Numbered from the stretch's first letter, positions 23,927-34,306 are shown. The stretch: 38,738 nucleotides of DNA from Guillardia theta CCMP2712 (GCF_000315625.1 NW_005434614.1:200824-239561), one strand, 5' to 3'. The notes: a model not told the origin generated them from the letters alone. Numbers and translations: made by a program.

Positions 23927-25398
23927 GATCAGTCAACAGATATTTTAATGGTAAAACTTTGTTTAATTTAACACTAATATAACTATTAACGTTGAATTGA
24001 AACTTTTCAATTTCGATCTTTGTTTTGAAATTTTTAAGCAAATGTTCGATCATTTGAAAACTTTCTGAGGAGCCTAGGGGGTGGGGTGTGAATAGGGGGT
24101 GGGGTCCGATTGATAGTGGAAGATGAGGGGTGGTAGGTAGGAGGAACTGTGGGGAACTCACGTGGAGGTATGTCGGGACATCACTGCGAAAAAGGGTAGG
24201 GGTGATGCTAGGAATGAAGCAGGGTAGGTGGGGGTGATTGTGGTAGGCTTCAGCGGGAAATGGCGGGAGTGTTCAGTGCAGTGGAGGAGAGGAGAGGAGA
24301 GGAGAGGAGAGGAGAGTGGAGGCAAGGAGATAAGGATATAAGTAGAAATGAAAGAGCAGACGAGAAAAGTGAGGCGAGGAAGATTAGGAGAGGGGAGAGG
24401 AGGATATGGGAGGAAGAAACAAGGATGAACGGATTTTGGTATGGGTAGGGTGATCCTAAGACGACAGAGGAAGAGCTTGACGAAGGGAGTGAGTATATCA
24501 CCCAAGATGACAGAGGAAGAGCTTGACGAAGGGAGTGAGTATAACCAAGAAGGTAGATGGTGAAGCCTAGAATTCAAGACAAGGGATGAGATCCAAATAT
24601 CGAGAGAGCCATGAGATGAAATCCAGGGGAGATGAAGGATCTTGAGGATTTTGACTCAGGACGACGAAAAGAGAAAAAGAGGACAGATAGAGTGCACGAG
24701 GACAACGAGAAGTGAAGAGGAGTAATTAAAGCCTGGATACGGAAGGAAGTGAAGAAATGACACAAAAAGGAAGCAGAGGAGGGGAGCAATAAGAGCTTAG
24801 GATAAAAGAAGAAACTGAAAGCTGAGGTACGCACACACATAAAATTCCGATTGAACAGAAGAAAATTGCAATGAACCTTGAGGAAGTTGAAAATTTCACG
24901 AGAGACTCAGTTTTGTCACGTGTTAAAAAGGGATAGGATCCTTTTCTTTGAGGCAACAGAGGCAGAGTTATCAAGTGTGCTGACAAGCAAACGAGCATAA
25001 GCGCGCAGATAGCCAAAAAACGAATGGTGGTTGACAGTCAAATTCATGAAAGACCTTGTTTCGACAAATAAGGATGCGAGGCATTAGTGGAATGTAAGCA
25101 TATGACAGAAGATGCAAGTCAAGCCTGGTGGATCAACTGATTGACTTGGCTGACGCGTTCTGTTTTCAGAACTACATCAGCGTACAAATAAGTTTGCTTG
25201 CAACAGATTGCACTTTGGGCAATCGTTAGTCCACGACGCTCAGTCGGTGCTCCACATGGAATAGTGTAGATCTGATTCCAGAGATCTGTTGGTGCTGCAC
25301 AGCTGTTGTGCATTACTGCTCGAGTTGGTTTGACGACCCGACTGCATCATAGGACCAAGTAGTACAGGGGAGGTAGGCAAAGGTCGAACTAAAGCACA
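23927..25398. other. Intergenic region: AT-rich start, G-run patch, GGAGA repeat, 40-bp duplication
   Basis: This stretch separates the divergent collagen and STYX-like genes. It holds an AT-rich segment (23938-24060), a G-run-rich patch (24068-24240), a GGAGA pentanucleotide repeat (24285-24316) and a 40-bp direct duplication (24458-24497 and 24504-24543, one mismatch). Purine-rich DNA extends to about 24800. I see no coding exon with conserved features. Confidence 0.55.
24458..24543. repeat. 40-bp direct duplication, 46-bp period
   Basis: 24458-24497 and 24504-24543 match over 40 bases with a single difference (ACGAC versus ATGAC), separated by 6 bp. It looks like a recent tandem duplication in non-coding DNA. 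Confidence 0.92.
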
Positions 25399-26347
25399 AT
25401 GGAATGGACGTATGAAATGCGAAGGGAAATGTAAGATTTTTGATTTTTTGTGCCTTCATTCGCTGACATTCTTTGTAGGCAAGAGGTAATTGACTTGACG
25501 TGTAGAACCTTGTACTTATCAGAATCATAAGATTGTTCCGAGTCTCTTCTTGGGTCCATACGGAGCAGCAAAAGACATCGACGAGTAAGTTCCAACCCGA
25601 CACAACCGGTCAGCATGATGACCCATGATATTCAGGCTGAAGAAGAGAGGGATAACTCACATCCTGATAGTGCGATCAACCCTCGAAAGGCGATTGGATC
25701 CGAAATTTCCGACTCTGATTCATTATCACATAGTAGAGGTTCGAGGTGTTACCGTCACAACAGCAGAAGCTGATATCATGCAGGTTCCTGAAGGACCAAC
25801 AGAGAATTTGATTTTGTATTTCACTGAGTGCAATGCATGCATCAAGAATGCGATTGAAAGTGGCGGGAAGATCTTAGTGCATTGTAATGCAGGTTTCATC
25901 GACATGTCGGGTGGAGTAATGTCTGATGACTGGCTGTTGTTTTTAGGGTTGTCACGATCAGCTGCCGTTGTTGTTGCATATGTAAGGCTTAATGTATGCA
26001 CACTGATGACGCTGACATTTGCTTTTGCAGGTCATGGAGAGTTTAAAGATGTGAGCTCGCATGGATATGATGCCACGACGACTGGATGGTTTGACTGGTT
26101 GACAGGCCATTCGCTGATGCCATTCAGCTTGTACAGAGCAGGAGGTGCTGTATTCACATAAGTGAAGCCCTTCATAACCAGGTTGGTCAAGTTGCCAATC
26201 TTGCTAGCCTATGCTTATTTGAGGCAGTTAAGAGAGTTCGAAACCATTTATCAAAACAGGCAAGCGGCGCCGGAGCGAATAGGATGGGAGGCGAAGAAGA
26301 GACATCTGGAAGCGGGAGCGGAGGATTCGAACATGCACATGGAGTAA
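25399..26347 (+). CDS. STYX-like dual-specificity phosphatase with catalytic Cys retained
   Basis: Nine exons (25399-25430, 25479-25485, 25532-25584, 25636-25738, 25784-25892, 25947-25981, 26031-26050, 26106-26181, 26228-26347) close exactly in phase to 184 residues. The N-terminus EWTYEMRREMQEIVPSLFLG matches the start of animal STYX. It is restored only by including a 7-nt microexon (25479-25485). The domain continues with ITHILIVR, GGKILVH, the signature HCNAGLSRSA (H98, C99, R105), AYVMESLKMPFADAI and QLREFETIYQ. Human STYX, as I recall, is a pseudophosphatase with Gly in place of the catalytic Cys; here Cys is present. The region that supplies the general-acid Asp reads VEVPEGPTENL, with Glu where STYX has Asp, so activity is uncertain. 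A TAA lies in frame upstream of the start. The gene converges on the aldo/keto reductase with 66 bp between stop codons. Confidence 0.93.
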
Positions 26348-26413
26348 CGAGGACCAATTTCTTTCTTCCTTCTTTGTGTTTCTTCTGAGGTAAAGTCAAA
26401 CTCTGTGACTGCA

Positions 26414-27723
26414 TTACATCTGCGCAAGAGGCATGCCAGGGAACTCAACAGAGGAGTCGACGAAACTCTTTGAAACTTGGTCGAGCTCTTCCATATCCTC
26501 AACGCTCAGCCGCCATCCGAGAGCTCCACAATTTTCCTCTGCCTGCCTCTCGTTCCTCGCGCCAGGGATTGGGATCACGTCTTTGCAGATCAACCAGTTG
26601 AGCGCTACTTGGCTGCACGTCTTCCCCTCCTTCTCTCCGATTCTCTTCAAGGCTGAAAGGAGCGGATCAACTTTGTCCATTCTCTGCTCGAAGATTCTCC
26701 CTCGAGGTCCGCTGGGTAAATTCGTGCTCGAGTATCGCCCTGTCAGGCATCCCTGAGCCAGCGGCGAGTAGGCTAGGATCTTCACCCCGAGCTCATCGCA
26801 TGCTTCCTTGACTCCATTCATCTCTGGCGTGCGATGCAGCAGGCTGTACTGGATCTGGTTGGTTGCGAGTGGTATGTCTCGCTCCTTCAGGAGCTTGTGA
26901 ACAGCTCGCAGGCGCTTGGCGGAGTAGTTACTCACTCCGACACTCCTCACCAGTCCAGCATCGTAGGCGTCCGCCAAACCGTCCCAGAACTGACGGTCCG
27001 AGAAGAAACCAGGCCAGTGCAGCTGGTACAGGTCACATCGGTCGGTTCCTAGACGCTCCAAGGAAGCACGGAGAGCCCTGGCCACTGCCTTCCTGCCATC
27101 CAAGAATCTGTTGGGCAGAGGAGCAAACTTGGTCGCCACAATGAGCTCCTGCGCCGTCTCAGTCAGGATCACCACCGCTTCTCCCGCGTGCGCACCATAT
27201 CAGTCTTGTCCGCACACTCCCGCGCAAATTTCCCGCAGAGCGTCTGAGCTGCTGGTCACTGAACTACTCGACCTTCAAGAACAGATCAAATAAACCTCGC
27301 TGTGTCCCCAACCAGTTCCGATCCCATAGACTTCCGCCGTCTGCAGCATTTGTTGAAGTCAACAGGAGTAAGGAGAGCGAGCAGCATCACATCGAAGAGG
27401 TTCACTCCGCAAGCCACAGCTTTGTCGAAGCCTTTCTGAGCTTCCTGCTCTTGTGAGTCGTCATATCCCCAGAATACTCTGCAGCGAGTGTCATCCTTGG
27501 GACTTCTCCTCCCCCCTCTACCTGTCACCCCACGCCCATGCTCCAACGCCCATACGGCTCACTTTCAAATCCCCGGGAAGCACAATCTAACACCATAGAG
27601 GATCTCGTGAACACCACATATTATAAGCAATGCATGAATGCAAATTATCACAGGAACCATGCACGCTTGGCCCTTATGTCTAATTCTACTCACCATCTCC
27701 TCCTTCACCCCGGTATCCCCCAT
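26414..27723 (-). CDS. Aldo/keto reductase
   Basis: Six exons on the complement (27723-27694, 27586-27522, 27478-27391, 27340-27296, 27243-27196, 27148-26414) close in phase to 336 residues, normal for the family. Recognisable blocks in order are LKVSRMGVGAWAWGD, GVNLFDTAEVYG with the catalytic Asp61 and Tyr66, IVATKF with Lys99, YQLHWPG with His136, VGVSNYSAKRLRAV, NQIQYSLLHR, LGVKILAYSPLAQGCLTGRY, and the NADP-binding end VIPIPGARNERQAEEN. The full Asp-Tyr-Lys-His tetrad is therefore present. The family reduces aldehydes and ketones with NADPH. This sequence resembles plant and algal AKR13/YakC-type or plastid oxidoreductases, but the substrate cannot be read. No targeting peptide is evident, so a cytosolic location is likely. 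Introns include GTGAGT, GTAGAG, GTGATG, GTTTAT and GTGCGC donors, all in phase. Confidence 0.95.
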
Positions 27724-28816
27724 CTTCACAGACAAGGGAGTATTGCACAATGTTCTGTTGACAAAGACGTCACGAGAAGAAACAATGTGACACTATCCCG
27801 ACCTTGGCTTCCATCGGGCTTCACTCCTTCCTACAAAAGGATTGGCTGCGAAAAAATGTAAGGCGGCTGAAGGATTCATGGCTGATCAAGCACCAAGTCT
27901 GACAGATGGGACATAGAATGCTTGTGTTGGAGCCAACAATTGCAAGAAAAGGATGCAAGCACTGAGACAAGTTTTGAGTCAGAAAGAGTTTGTCATGAGC
28001 CCTCGCGATCCTCCTGCTCACATTCGCGTTTGCATTGCCTGGCGTACTTTATGTGTCTGTAAAAGAAACAAAAACAATTAAAAAAACATTAAAAAAGTTG
28101 GACACTGGGGTGGGGGTATATAATTCATAAGAAGGGGTTGTTTGTGGTTCTTTCAGAGGTAGATGGAGGGGGTAGGAGCTTGCATACATGCTAAGTTATT
28201 GAGCAGGGGTGGTAGTGAGGGTGGGGTGGTAGCTCGGTTGTTTGTGCGCGATGTGGTGTAAACAAAGGTCGAGGGTGGGGGTAATTCATGGACTAAATTG
28301 GGGTAGGGGTAGTCAACTCAGATGTTGTAAGCAATAGTACCGGTATTTTTCTGTGTTAAAGTGTGGGTCAGGGTACATGACACGTAGGTCATATGGGGGT
28401 AGGGAGGAAGAGGTCGGGTGGGTCTAGGTCTGAGAATGCAGGGGGAGAAAAGCAGAAAGATGCGCGGGAGAGGCAGAGGAGGAGGAGAAGCAGACATGGC
28501 GATGCGATGATGTCGTAGAGATAATGATTGATAAACCCATGCTCGCAGTTCGAAACTTGGAGTGAATGCACATTCATGAATTTTCTAGAAAACAGAGTGA
28601 AAGAGGTGGAAGAACGAGGTGGGGGAACATGAGTCATGAGAGTCTTGGTATGAGCAGTAGCAGCTCCAAGTCCGCCATAATGGTGAAAATGCTACAAAGA
28701 ATGCTTGGACATGCTGTGGGCGAATGAGATTTTCCTAATTCAATGAATGTAGTAGCTGAAATGAAATAATTTTTTAACGCAATTGAATTTCCTTGTTCCT
28801 CTCAGGTTCAGAGCAA
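27724..28816. other. Divergent intergenic region with G-run-rich DNA
   Basis: This gap separates the divergent aldo/keto reductase and lipoyl synthase genes. From 28095 to 28440 it repeatedly shows GGGGT and GGGGTAGGGGT motifs (28103-28120, 28168-28176, 28205-28225, 28270-28310, 28393-28422). The segment just before the lipoyl synthase start is AT-rich with a CTCTCAG at 28799-28805 that could be a 5' untranslated intron acceptor. No coding exon is seen. Confidence 0.5.
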
Positions 28817-30925
28817 ATGTTTCCAAGATCTCTCCGGAATGCAGCAAGCAAGATTATCGGCACTTGTCGCTCTGTTGAGATCAATGCAGTTTCAAATGAA
28901 TTCGGAAGGAAACTGAACTCGAGATCCTTTTCTCAAGCCGCCGCACCAGCCAAGACCAAGCTCGAGAGTCTCCGCGAGACACTGCAAAGTGACAGCAGGT
29001 CCCATCTTGTTGTTAGACTCCTGCCCTTGTATGCGCTTTGCCTTTGAGGGCTTGACTGTCTTCGAAAATTGTTTGTACTCTTGTCTTTGTGTATCCTCTG
29101 ACGTACAGGGTTTACTGTCTTCGAATTCTGACTGCGTATGTCTAGAGATGTCATGGACTTTGTGGCTGGCAGCTCGAGCCAGCAGCGTGAGGAAGTGGCA
29201 GCCGAGACTGGAGCAGCAGTGAAGAACAGAGAGGAAGAGATGCATCGAAGCGTGTTGGGACAGCTGAAGCCGGATTACGTCAAGGTTTGTCCCGACTCGG
29301 TTGTCGTCCACCATCGCTCACTCGTCACTTAAGGCCGATGGCTCGTTCCAGCGTCTGCGATCCATCGTTCGCGATCCTGAGTTCCGCAAGGTCAAGGAAT
29401 CTCTCAAGGGTCTCAATCTCACGACGGTGAGATGCTAGCAGCTGAATTCCTCCTTTGCTCATTCTTGTCCTCCTCAGGTGTGTGAAGAGGCCAAGTGCCC
29501 CAACATCGGTGAGTGTTGGGGGGGACTGGAGGGAACTGCGACGGCAACGATCATGGTTGTTTGGGATCTCCCGCCAACAGGCTCTTGTGCTCACTTTGGT
29601 CTCCTTTCCCACAGCTGATGGGCGATACCTGCACCCGTGGCTGCAAGTTCTGTCACATCAAGACTTCACGCGCCCCTCCCCCGGTCGACGAGGACGAACC
29701 TCGAAAGGTAAGAGATGTCAGACGAGCCTTGACGCGTCTGACCAGCATCTCAACGTGCAGGTTGCTGAGGCCATCAGCAAGTGGGGGCTTGACTACGTTG
29801 TTCTCACGTCAGTGGACAGGTAACATTGGCTGAGCTTCGTTGCCCTGCAGATGAGCCTTCAACTGACATACCAACTTTCTCTTGTGGTCGGTAGAGATGA
29901 TATGCCTGATGGAGGTGCTGGCCATTTCGCTCGAACCATTTCCACGTTGAAAGATCTCAACTCGAAAGTGAAGGTAACCCTTCACAGCAGCCGGCATTGG
30001 CCTCTCGTTAAGAGGTGCGACAGATTGAGGCGCTGGTGAGCGACTTTCAAGGAAACGAGGCGTGTGTCAAGTATCCTCTTATCTCCTGCGCTTGTGCGCT
30101 GTGACTGGTTACAAGGACTGTCGTTGATTCGGGTCTCGATGTGTATGCGCACAACATCGAGACAGTAGAGAGACTGCAGGGAAGGGTAAGGGAGAAACGC
30201 GTCTTGCTCGCTCAACTCAATGCTTCTTCAACCAGGTTCGCGATCATAGAGCGGGCTACAAGCAGAGCCTCAAGACGCTGGAATACGCGAAGAGGTGAGA
30301 CTGACATGATGCCTGAAGAAGTTGAAATGAGACCCCCGTTGACCAGCCTCCGGCAAGACCTGGTCACCAAGAGCAGGTAACGAGGAAGGATGAGAGTGGG
30401 GGATGGTGACTTGGTTCACAGCATCATGCTCGGAGTTGGCGAGAAGGATGAAGAAGTCTTTCAGGCCATGCGTGACCTCAGGTGAGAGCGCTCCACTTGT
30501 GCGAGTACTTCAGACGTGCTTTGATGGTGACATGCTGCAATCAGGTCTGTTGGAGTCGAGATTCTGACCTTCGGACAATACTTGAGGCCCTCGCGAAGGT
30601 TTTCACGGGACGAGCAGGACAAGCTAGAGAGACCAACCTTGATTGCAGGCACATGAGGGTGTACGAGTATGTTCCCATGGACAAGTACGACTACTGGAAG
30701 AGGTGCCAGCATCATGCTCTGTAGGTCTCACACTCAAACGTCTGCCTAACAGGGAGGGGGAGGCCCTCGGCTTCGCCTTTGTTGCCAGTGGCCCGCTGGT
30801 TCGATCCTCCTACAAAGCCGGTGGATGAGGAGACTCGGGAGTCGCGGGGAGCATGACAGTTTGCTACAGGTGAATTCTTCATCAGTGCGATGCTCAACGA
30901 GCGGAGAAAGGCTGCTGCGGCATAA
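28817..30925 (+). CDS. LIAS: Lipoyl synthase (radical SAM), probably mitochondrial
   Basis: Sixteen exons (28817-28998, 29146-29284, 29334-29426, 29478-29555, 29615-29707, 29761-29819, 29895-29973, 30024-30070, 30116-30185, 30236-30294, 30347-30376, 30422-30481, 30545-30598, 30649-30702, 30753-30820, 30870-30925) close in phase to 406 residues. The auxiliary iron-sulfur motif [12 protein letters not shown] (C140, C145, C151) and the radical-SAM motif CTRGCKFC (C170, C174, C177) are both intact, as are [12 protein letters not shown] and the C-terminal RSSYKAGEF. The enzyme inserts two sulfurs into octanoyl groups of lipoyl-dependent dehydrogenases and the glycine cleavage system. The N-terminal 60 residues are rich in Arg, Ser and Ala and acid-poor at first ([20 protein letters not shown]), fitting a mitochondrial presequence; the lack of a signal peptide argues against the plastid. 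Exons as short as 30 nt make this the most intron-dense gene in the window. Confidence 0.97.
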
Positions 30926-31627
30926 TCTAGTCTCCACATTAAACGCTCCAAGTCCTAATCGGCCCGCACCTTCCCAGCCCGGCCGAGTGAGTGGTGGAGT
31001 GGTAACCCGGTGACCCGTGAGTGCCGCCGGGCCACCGGACGGCCGCCGGCGGTGGCCCGATGAGTACTCAACTTCTCATCAGTCTTTGGCCGCGATTAAA
31101 AAAGCGACTGCTGGCATTTGGCTGCGCTCAGTGGTGAGCTAGGAAGGCTGCTAGGAAGGGAGCTAGGATCGTAGAGGAGGGAGGGGATGGGAGAGAGGGA
31201 GAGACTGGAAACGAAAAACTGAAAGGAGAGAGAGTAGCAGCGACAGGCGATCATAGGGAGGGAGGAAGAAGACAAGGCAAGAACAGGACTAGAGAGTGTA
31301 GATGAACATTCATTTTCACACAAGTTCTCACAAGCTCTTCATCCTTTCAAGCATGAACAGAAAAGAAACTCATGTCATGAGATAGAGGGCGTCGAGACTT
31401 TTACTAGATTTGAAGACCCCCTGCTTGCAACATCCACACGCAGACTTTGTCAGAATGAGATATCAATCATACACAAAGTCAAGTTGGGATATCAATCTGT
31501 GAGATGAATAGAGCGCAGCGGGTCGATAAAGTTTCGAACGTTGGTAGAGTACAGGCGAGGCAATTCTATTCCTTGAGGGTGCTTGAGATGAGATTCAGGA
31601 GGGACTCACTGACGCGTGCAGGGGGTA
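30926..31627. other. Intergenic region with GC-rich inverted repeat
   Basis: This stretch lies between the lipoyl synthase stop and the fusion-protein start. It contains a GC-rich block (30960-31060) with a perfect 10-bp inverted repeat and then A/G-rich unique sequence. A TGCAG at 31617-31621 just before the next ATG could be a 5' untranslated intron acceptor. No gene is seen. Confidence 0.5.
31028..31059. repeat. GC-rich inverted repeat (10-bp stem, 12-nt loop)
   Basis: CGGGCCACCG at 31028-31037 is exactly complementary to CGGTGGCCCG at 31050-31059. It lies about 100 bp past the lipoyl synthase stop codon and could form a stable hairpin in RNA or DNA. No function is evident. Confidence 0.8.
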
Positions 31628-34306
31628 ATGAACAAGTCAAGGAAGAGGAGAGAGCGAAGTGAGGACGAGCACAAGCCCTCGGTAGAGGCGGAAGAGCAGG
31701 GAAGGGACATGTGTCGCATGCCGATAGACTTTGACAAGGTAAAGAAAGCGTTTGATCGGGATGGGCTTGTGATCGTTCCAATCCTCACCGCCGACCAATG
31801 TGACGAGCTCATACTTGAGCAATGGCGCAACATCATTCTGCAACAACCTTGGAAGGAGGAGCACAGGATCCGAATCCATGGCAGTGACGGGAGACTGCTG
31901 GACTTGAAGTTGCCGGATGACCGGAGAGAGTTTCTTGACATCGTGAAGAAGCCTCTGTCGAAGCAGAGACGAGAAGAGTTTGAGCAAGGCTGGTGCCTGC
32001 ACAGAGGGTTTGGCGCATGCTGCGATCCGCAGTCCTTTCACTCCCCTCTGGTGTGGGCGATCAGGCAGGACCCGCTGCTCTACCGGCTCGCTTCCACCAT
32101 CTTAGACAGGAAGGAGCTGTGGGTGGACATCAACCGCTCCATCCAGAAGCTGCCGGGGCAGGGAGAGAAGAAGTTTCTGCACTGGGACAACAATCCCTTT
32201 GCAGTCAGTGACGCGCAGGTCAAGGTTGACAGTGTGTGTGGGAAGGTTTGCTACACGTCCTCACGCTTTGTAGCTGTGCTGGGCACTCACACGCCTGAGT
32301 TCCACAAGGAGTTCAGAGAGACTTACGGCAGGTTGTACCCGCACGTGAAGGAGAGCGACAGCAAGTTTGCGCTCGATCATCAGAAAGAAGATCCTCTCCT
32401 CCTCTTTCAGCGACAGCAGACCCTCCCCGTCCCTGCCGGCTCCCTCGTCTTTTGGCATCCCCAGCTGCTGCATGGCCAAGCCAAGACCCCTCTCAACGAC
32501 CCGACGGAGTACGGGTGCTACCTCGGCTACTTCCCGGCTGGCGCCCGAGCTGCTTACAAGCAAAAGTGCGGTGTGGATGAGCTGGAAGACCGACTGTCTT
32601 CCTACGAGCTGGGTAAGGCGCCAAAGCTGTGGCCGAGTTTGGACGCCATTCACTTCTTTCCCAAGAGGTTCCTCAACTTCCCTAAGATCCTTGAGAGCTA
32701 CGTCAACAAGCTTCCTCCCGGCCACCCTTGGATCAAAACGAGAAGAACCTTGAAAGGCAGTGAAGCCCTCACGCTTGAGCCTGTGCTCGACCCCCAGTAC
32801 TCGCCCCCCCCTCTCTCCTCGCTCGGTCAGCTGCTACTTGGCAAGAAGCCTTGGTCCGGCCAGAATGACGACGTACAAGGCGACCAGTCGTGCAAGAAGA
32901 AACGGAAGAAGGCTCAGGAGCCTCGAGGCGCCATGGACGAGGTCATGGGAGGGGGAGCAGGCGGGGAGGGAGGGTGCGGCTACAACAGTCTGAGCGTGGA
33001 GGCGAGGAGGCTCGACTGTCTTGGCAACAAGGTTCTGCTGGTCACGAAGGAGCAGCGGGGCTACGGGCTGCGAACAGACTTGGAGGTTTACGCGCAGGGG
33101 CTGGAGGAGCTCAAGTGGGAGGTCAGGAAGCAGGAGCTCGTGCGGCTGACGGCCGGAGAAGCTGGTGGACGCAAGAGACCGCATCCTTCACTCGCAGAGC
33201 TGAGGGAGAACTTGAGATGGTGCAACGTGATGGTCGGGTTCGAGTACCTGGGCGACAGCAGCACGTGGACGGCAATCGAGGAAGAGCAGAAGCAGCGGAA
33301 AGAGGACGGCGGAAGGAGGATGAAGATAGTATTTGTACCTAACCTCGAGTATTGCAAGGAGAGCAACGAGGCGACGAGCGACACGATGAAGCATCTGAAG
33401 CAAGTGGATGTGATAGTCGCCAAGACTGAATGTGTCTTTCACCGCCTTCACCGCCTCTTCCTCCTCCGAAAGTTTTCAAGTGGTCTAGGCAATCTGCTCC
33501 TCATCCCCCACACGTCGATGCTGCAGGTGCCGGCGATCGAGAGAGACACGAGGAGGAGGAAGGGAATCATTCACTTTCACGGGTTCTCCAAGTCCAAGAA
33601 CTCCCTCGAGAACTGCAAGGCTGCTTCCATCCTTCTCCGCCGTCACCCTCAAGTTTTTGACCGCCTGGTCGTCAAGTGCTCAAGGGCTGGAGGCTGTAAA
33701 GTGTGCGACAAGATCCGTCGAGCTCTGGGAGAAGAGCCAAAGCTTCACTTCATAGAGCAAGAGCTCAGCGACGAGGGCAAGTTCTCTCTCTACAACTCCT
33801 GCAGACTCGCCTTGTGCGCCTCCTCCTCCGAAGGCTTCGGCCATCACGTGCTGGAGGCCGCGGCCTTGGGCTGCCAGGTGGTGACGACGGACGGGATGCC
33901 GATGAGGAGCATCCTGAGGCATCAGGTGGCGCTCGCAAGGCCGCAAGACGAGAGAGGGAGGAGCGTCAACCTGGGCTTGACCTTCACTGTGCGGAGCCAA
34001 GAGATCGTAAGAGCCGCGGAGGTTCTGCTGCAAAAGACGTACAAGCCCGAGGCCTGCCAGCAGAACCTGCTCCTCCGCATCCGAGACTTCCGCGAACATC
34101 TCAACCACCTCGTCCGCCTTCGCTCGCATCCCTCCTCTCCACCATCCTGCTCGTGCTCTCAGCATCGTGAGCCCATCTTGGATATCGCAAAGTGCCCCAA
34201 GTGCGGGAAGCGCATGGTAGGGGAGCTGAGGCCGGTGAATCAACAGGCACCAGATCGAGTGTTCCTCTTGTGCCGCGACTGCGACTATGAGGAGAAAGCA
34301 GAATGA
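31628..34306 (+). CDS. Fusion of PhyH-like Fe(II)/2-oxoglutarate dioxygenase, GT4-like glycosyltransferase and zinc ribbon
   Basis: One uninterrupted 892-residue frame from the ATG at 31628. Residues about 30-350 look like a phytanoyl-CoA-dioxygenase-family fold: FDRDGLVIVPILTADQCDEL near the start, a metal triad formed by HWD (H185, D187) and H282 in VFWHPQLLHGQAK, then YGCYLGYFPAG. A basic linker (KKKRKKAQEPRG, possible nuclear signal) follows. Residues about 455-840 resemble a GT-B glycosyltransferase, with GIIHFHGFSKSKNSLEN and the donor-site block SSSEGFGHHVLEAAALGCQV followed by TTDG, where family 4 enzymes bind nucleotide sugar with a Glu. A C-terminal four-Cys zinc ribbon (CPKCGK and CRDC, about 855-885) ends the protein. 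No signal peptide or membrane span is seen, so it is probably cytoplasmic or nuclear. Hydroxylation followed by glycosylation of a protein is an attractive but unproven role. The lack of introns contrasts with its neighbours. Confidence 0.85.
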   Translation: MNKSRKRRERSEDEHKPSVEAEEQGRDMCRMPIDFDKVKKAFDRDGLVIVPILTADQCDELILEQWRNIILQQPWKEEHRIRIHGSDGRLLDLKLPDDRREFLDIVKKPLSKQRREEFEQGWCLHRGFGACCDPQSFHSPLVWAIRQDPLLYRLASTILDRKELWVDINRSIQKLPGQGEKKFLHWDNNPFAVSDAQVKVDSVCGKVCYTSSRFVAVLGTHTPEFHKEFRETYGRLYPHVKESDSKFALDHQKEDPLLLFQRQQTLPVPAGSLVFWHPQLLHGQAKTPLNDPTEYGCYLGYFPAGARAAYKQKCGVDELEDRLSSYELGKAPKLWPSLDAIHFFPKRFLNFPKILESYVNKLPPGHPWIKTRRTLKGSEALTLEPVLDPQYSPPPLSSLGQLLLGKKPWSGQNDDVQGDQSCKKKRKKAQEPRGAMDEVMGGGAGGEGGCGYNSLSVEARRLDCLGNKVLLVTKEQRGYGLRTDLEVYAQGLEELKWEVRKQELVRLTAGEAGGRKRPHPSLAELRENLRWCNVMVGFEYLGDSSTWTAIEEEQKQRKEDGGRRMKIVFVPNLEYCKESNEATSDTMKHLKQVDVIVAKTECVFHRLHRLFLLRKFSSGLGNLLLIPHTSMLQVPAIERDTRRRKGIIHFHGFSKSKNSLENCKAASILLRRHPQVFDRLVVKCSRAGGCKVCDKIRRALGEEPKLHFIEQELSDEGKFSLYNSCRLALCASSSEGFGHHVLEAAALGCQVVTTDGMPMRSILRHQVALARPQDERGRSVNLGLTFTVRSQEIVRAAEVLLQKTYKPEACQQNLLLRIRDFREHLNHLVRLRSHPSSPPSCSCSQHREPILDIAKCPKCGKRMVGELRPVNQQAPDRVFLLCRDCDYEEKAE

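Noticed and set aside
31616-31627. Possible GTG start 12 nt upstream of the fusion-protein ATG
   Set aside because: Nuclear eukaryotic genes start at ATG; the TGCAG here looks more like a 5' untranslated intron acceptor.
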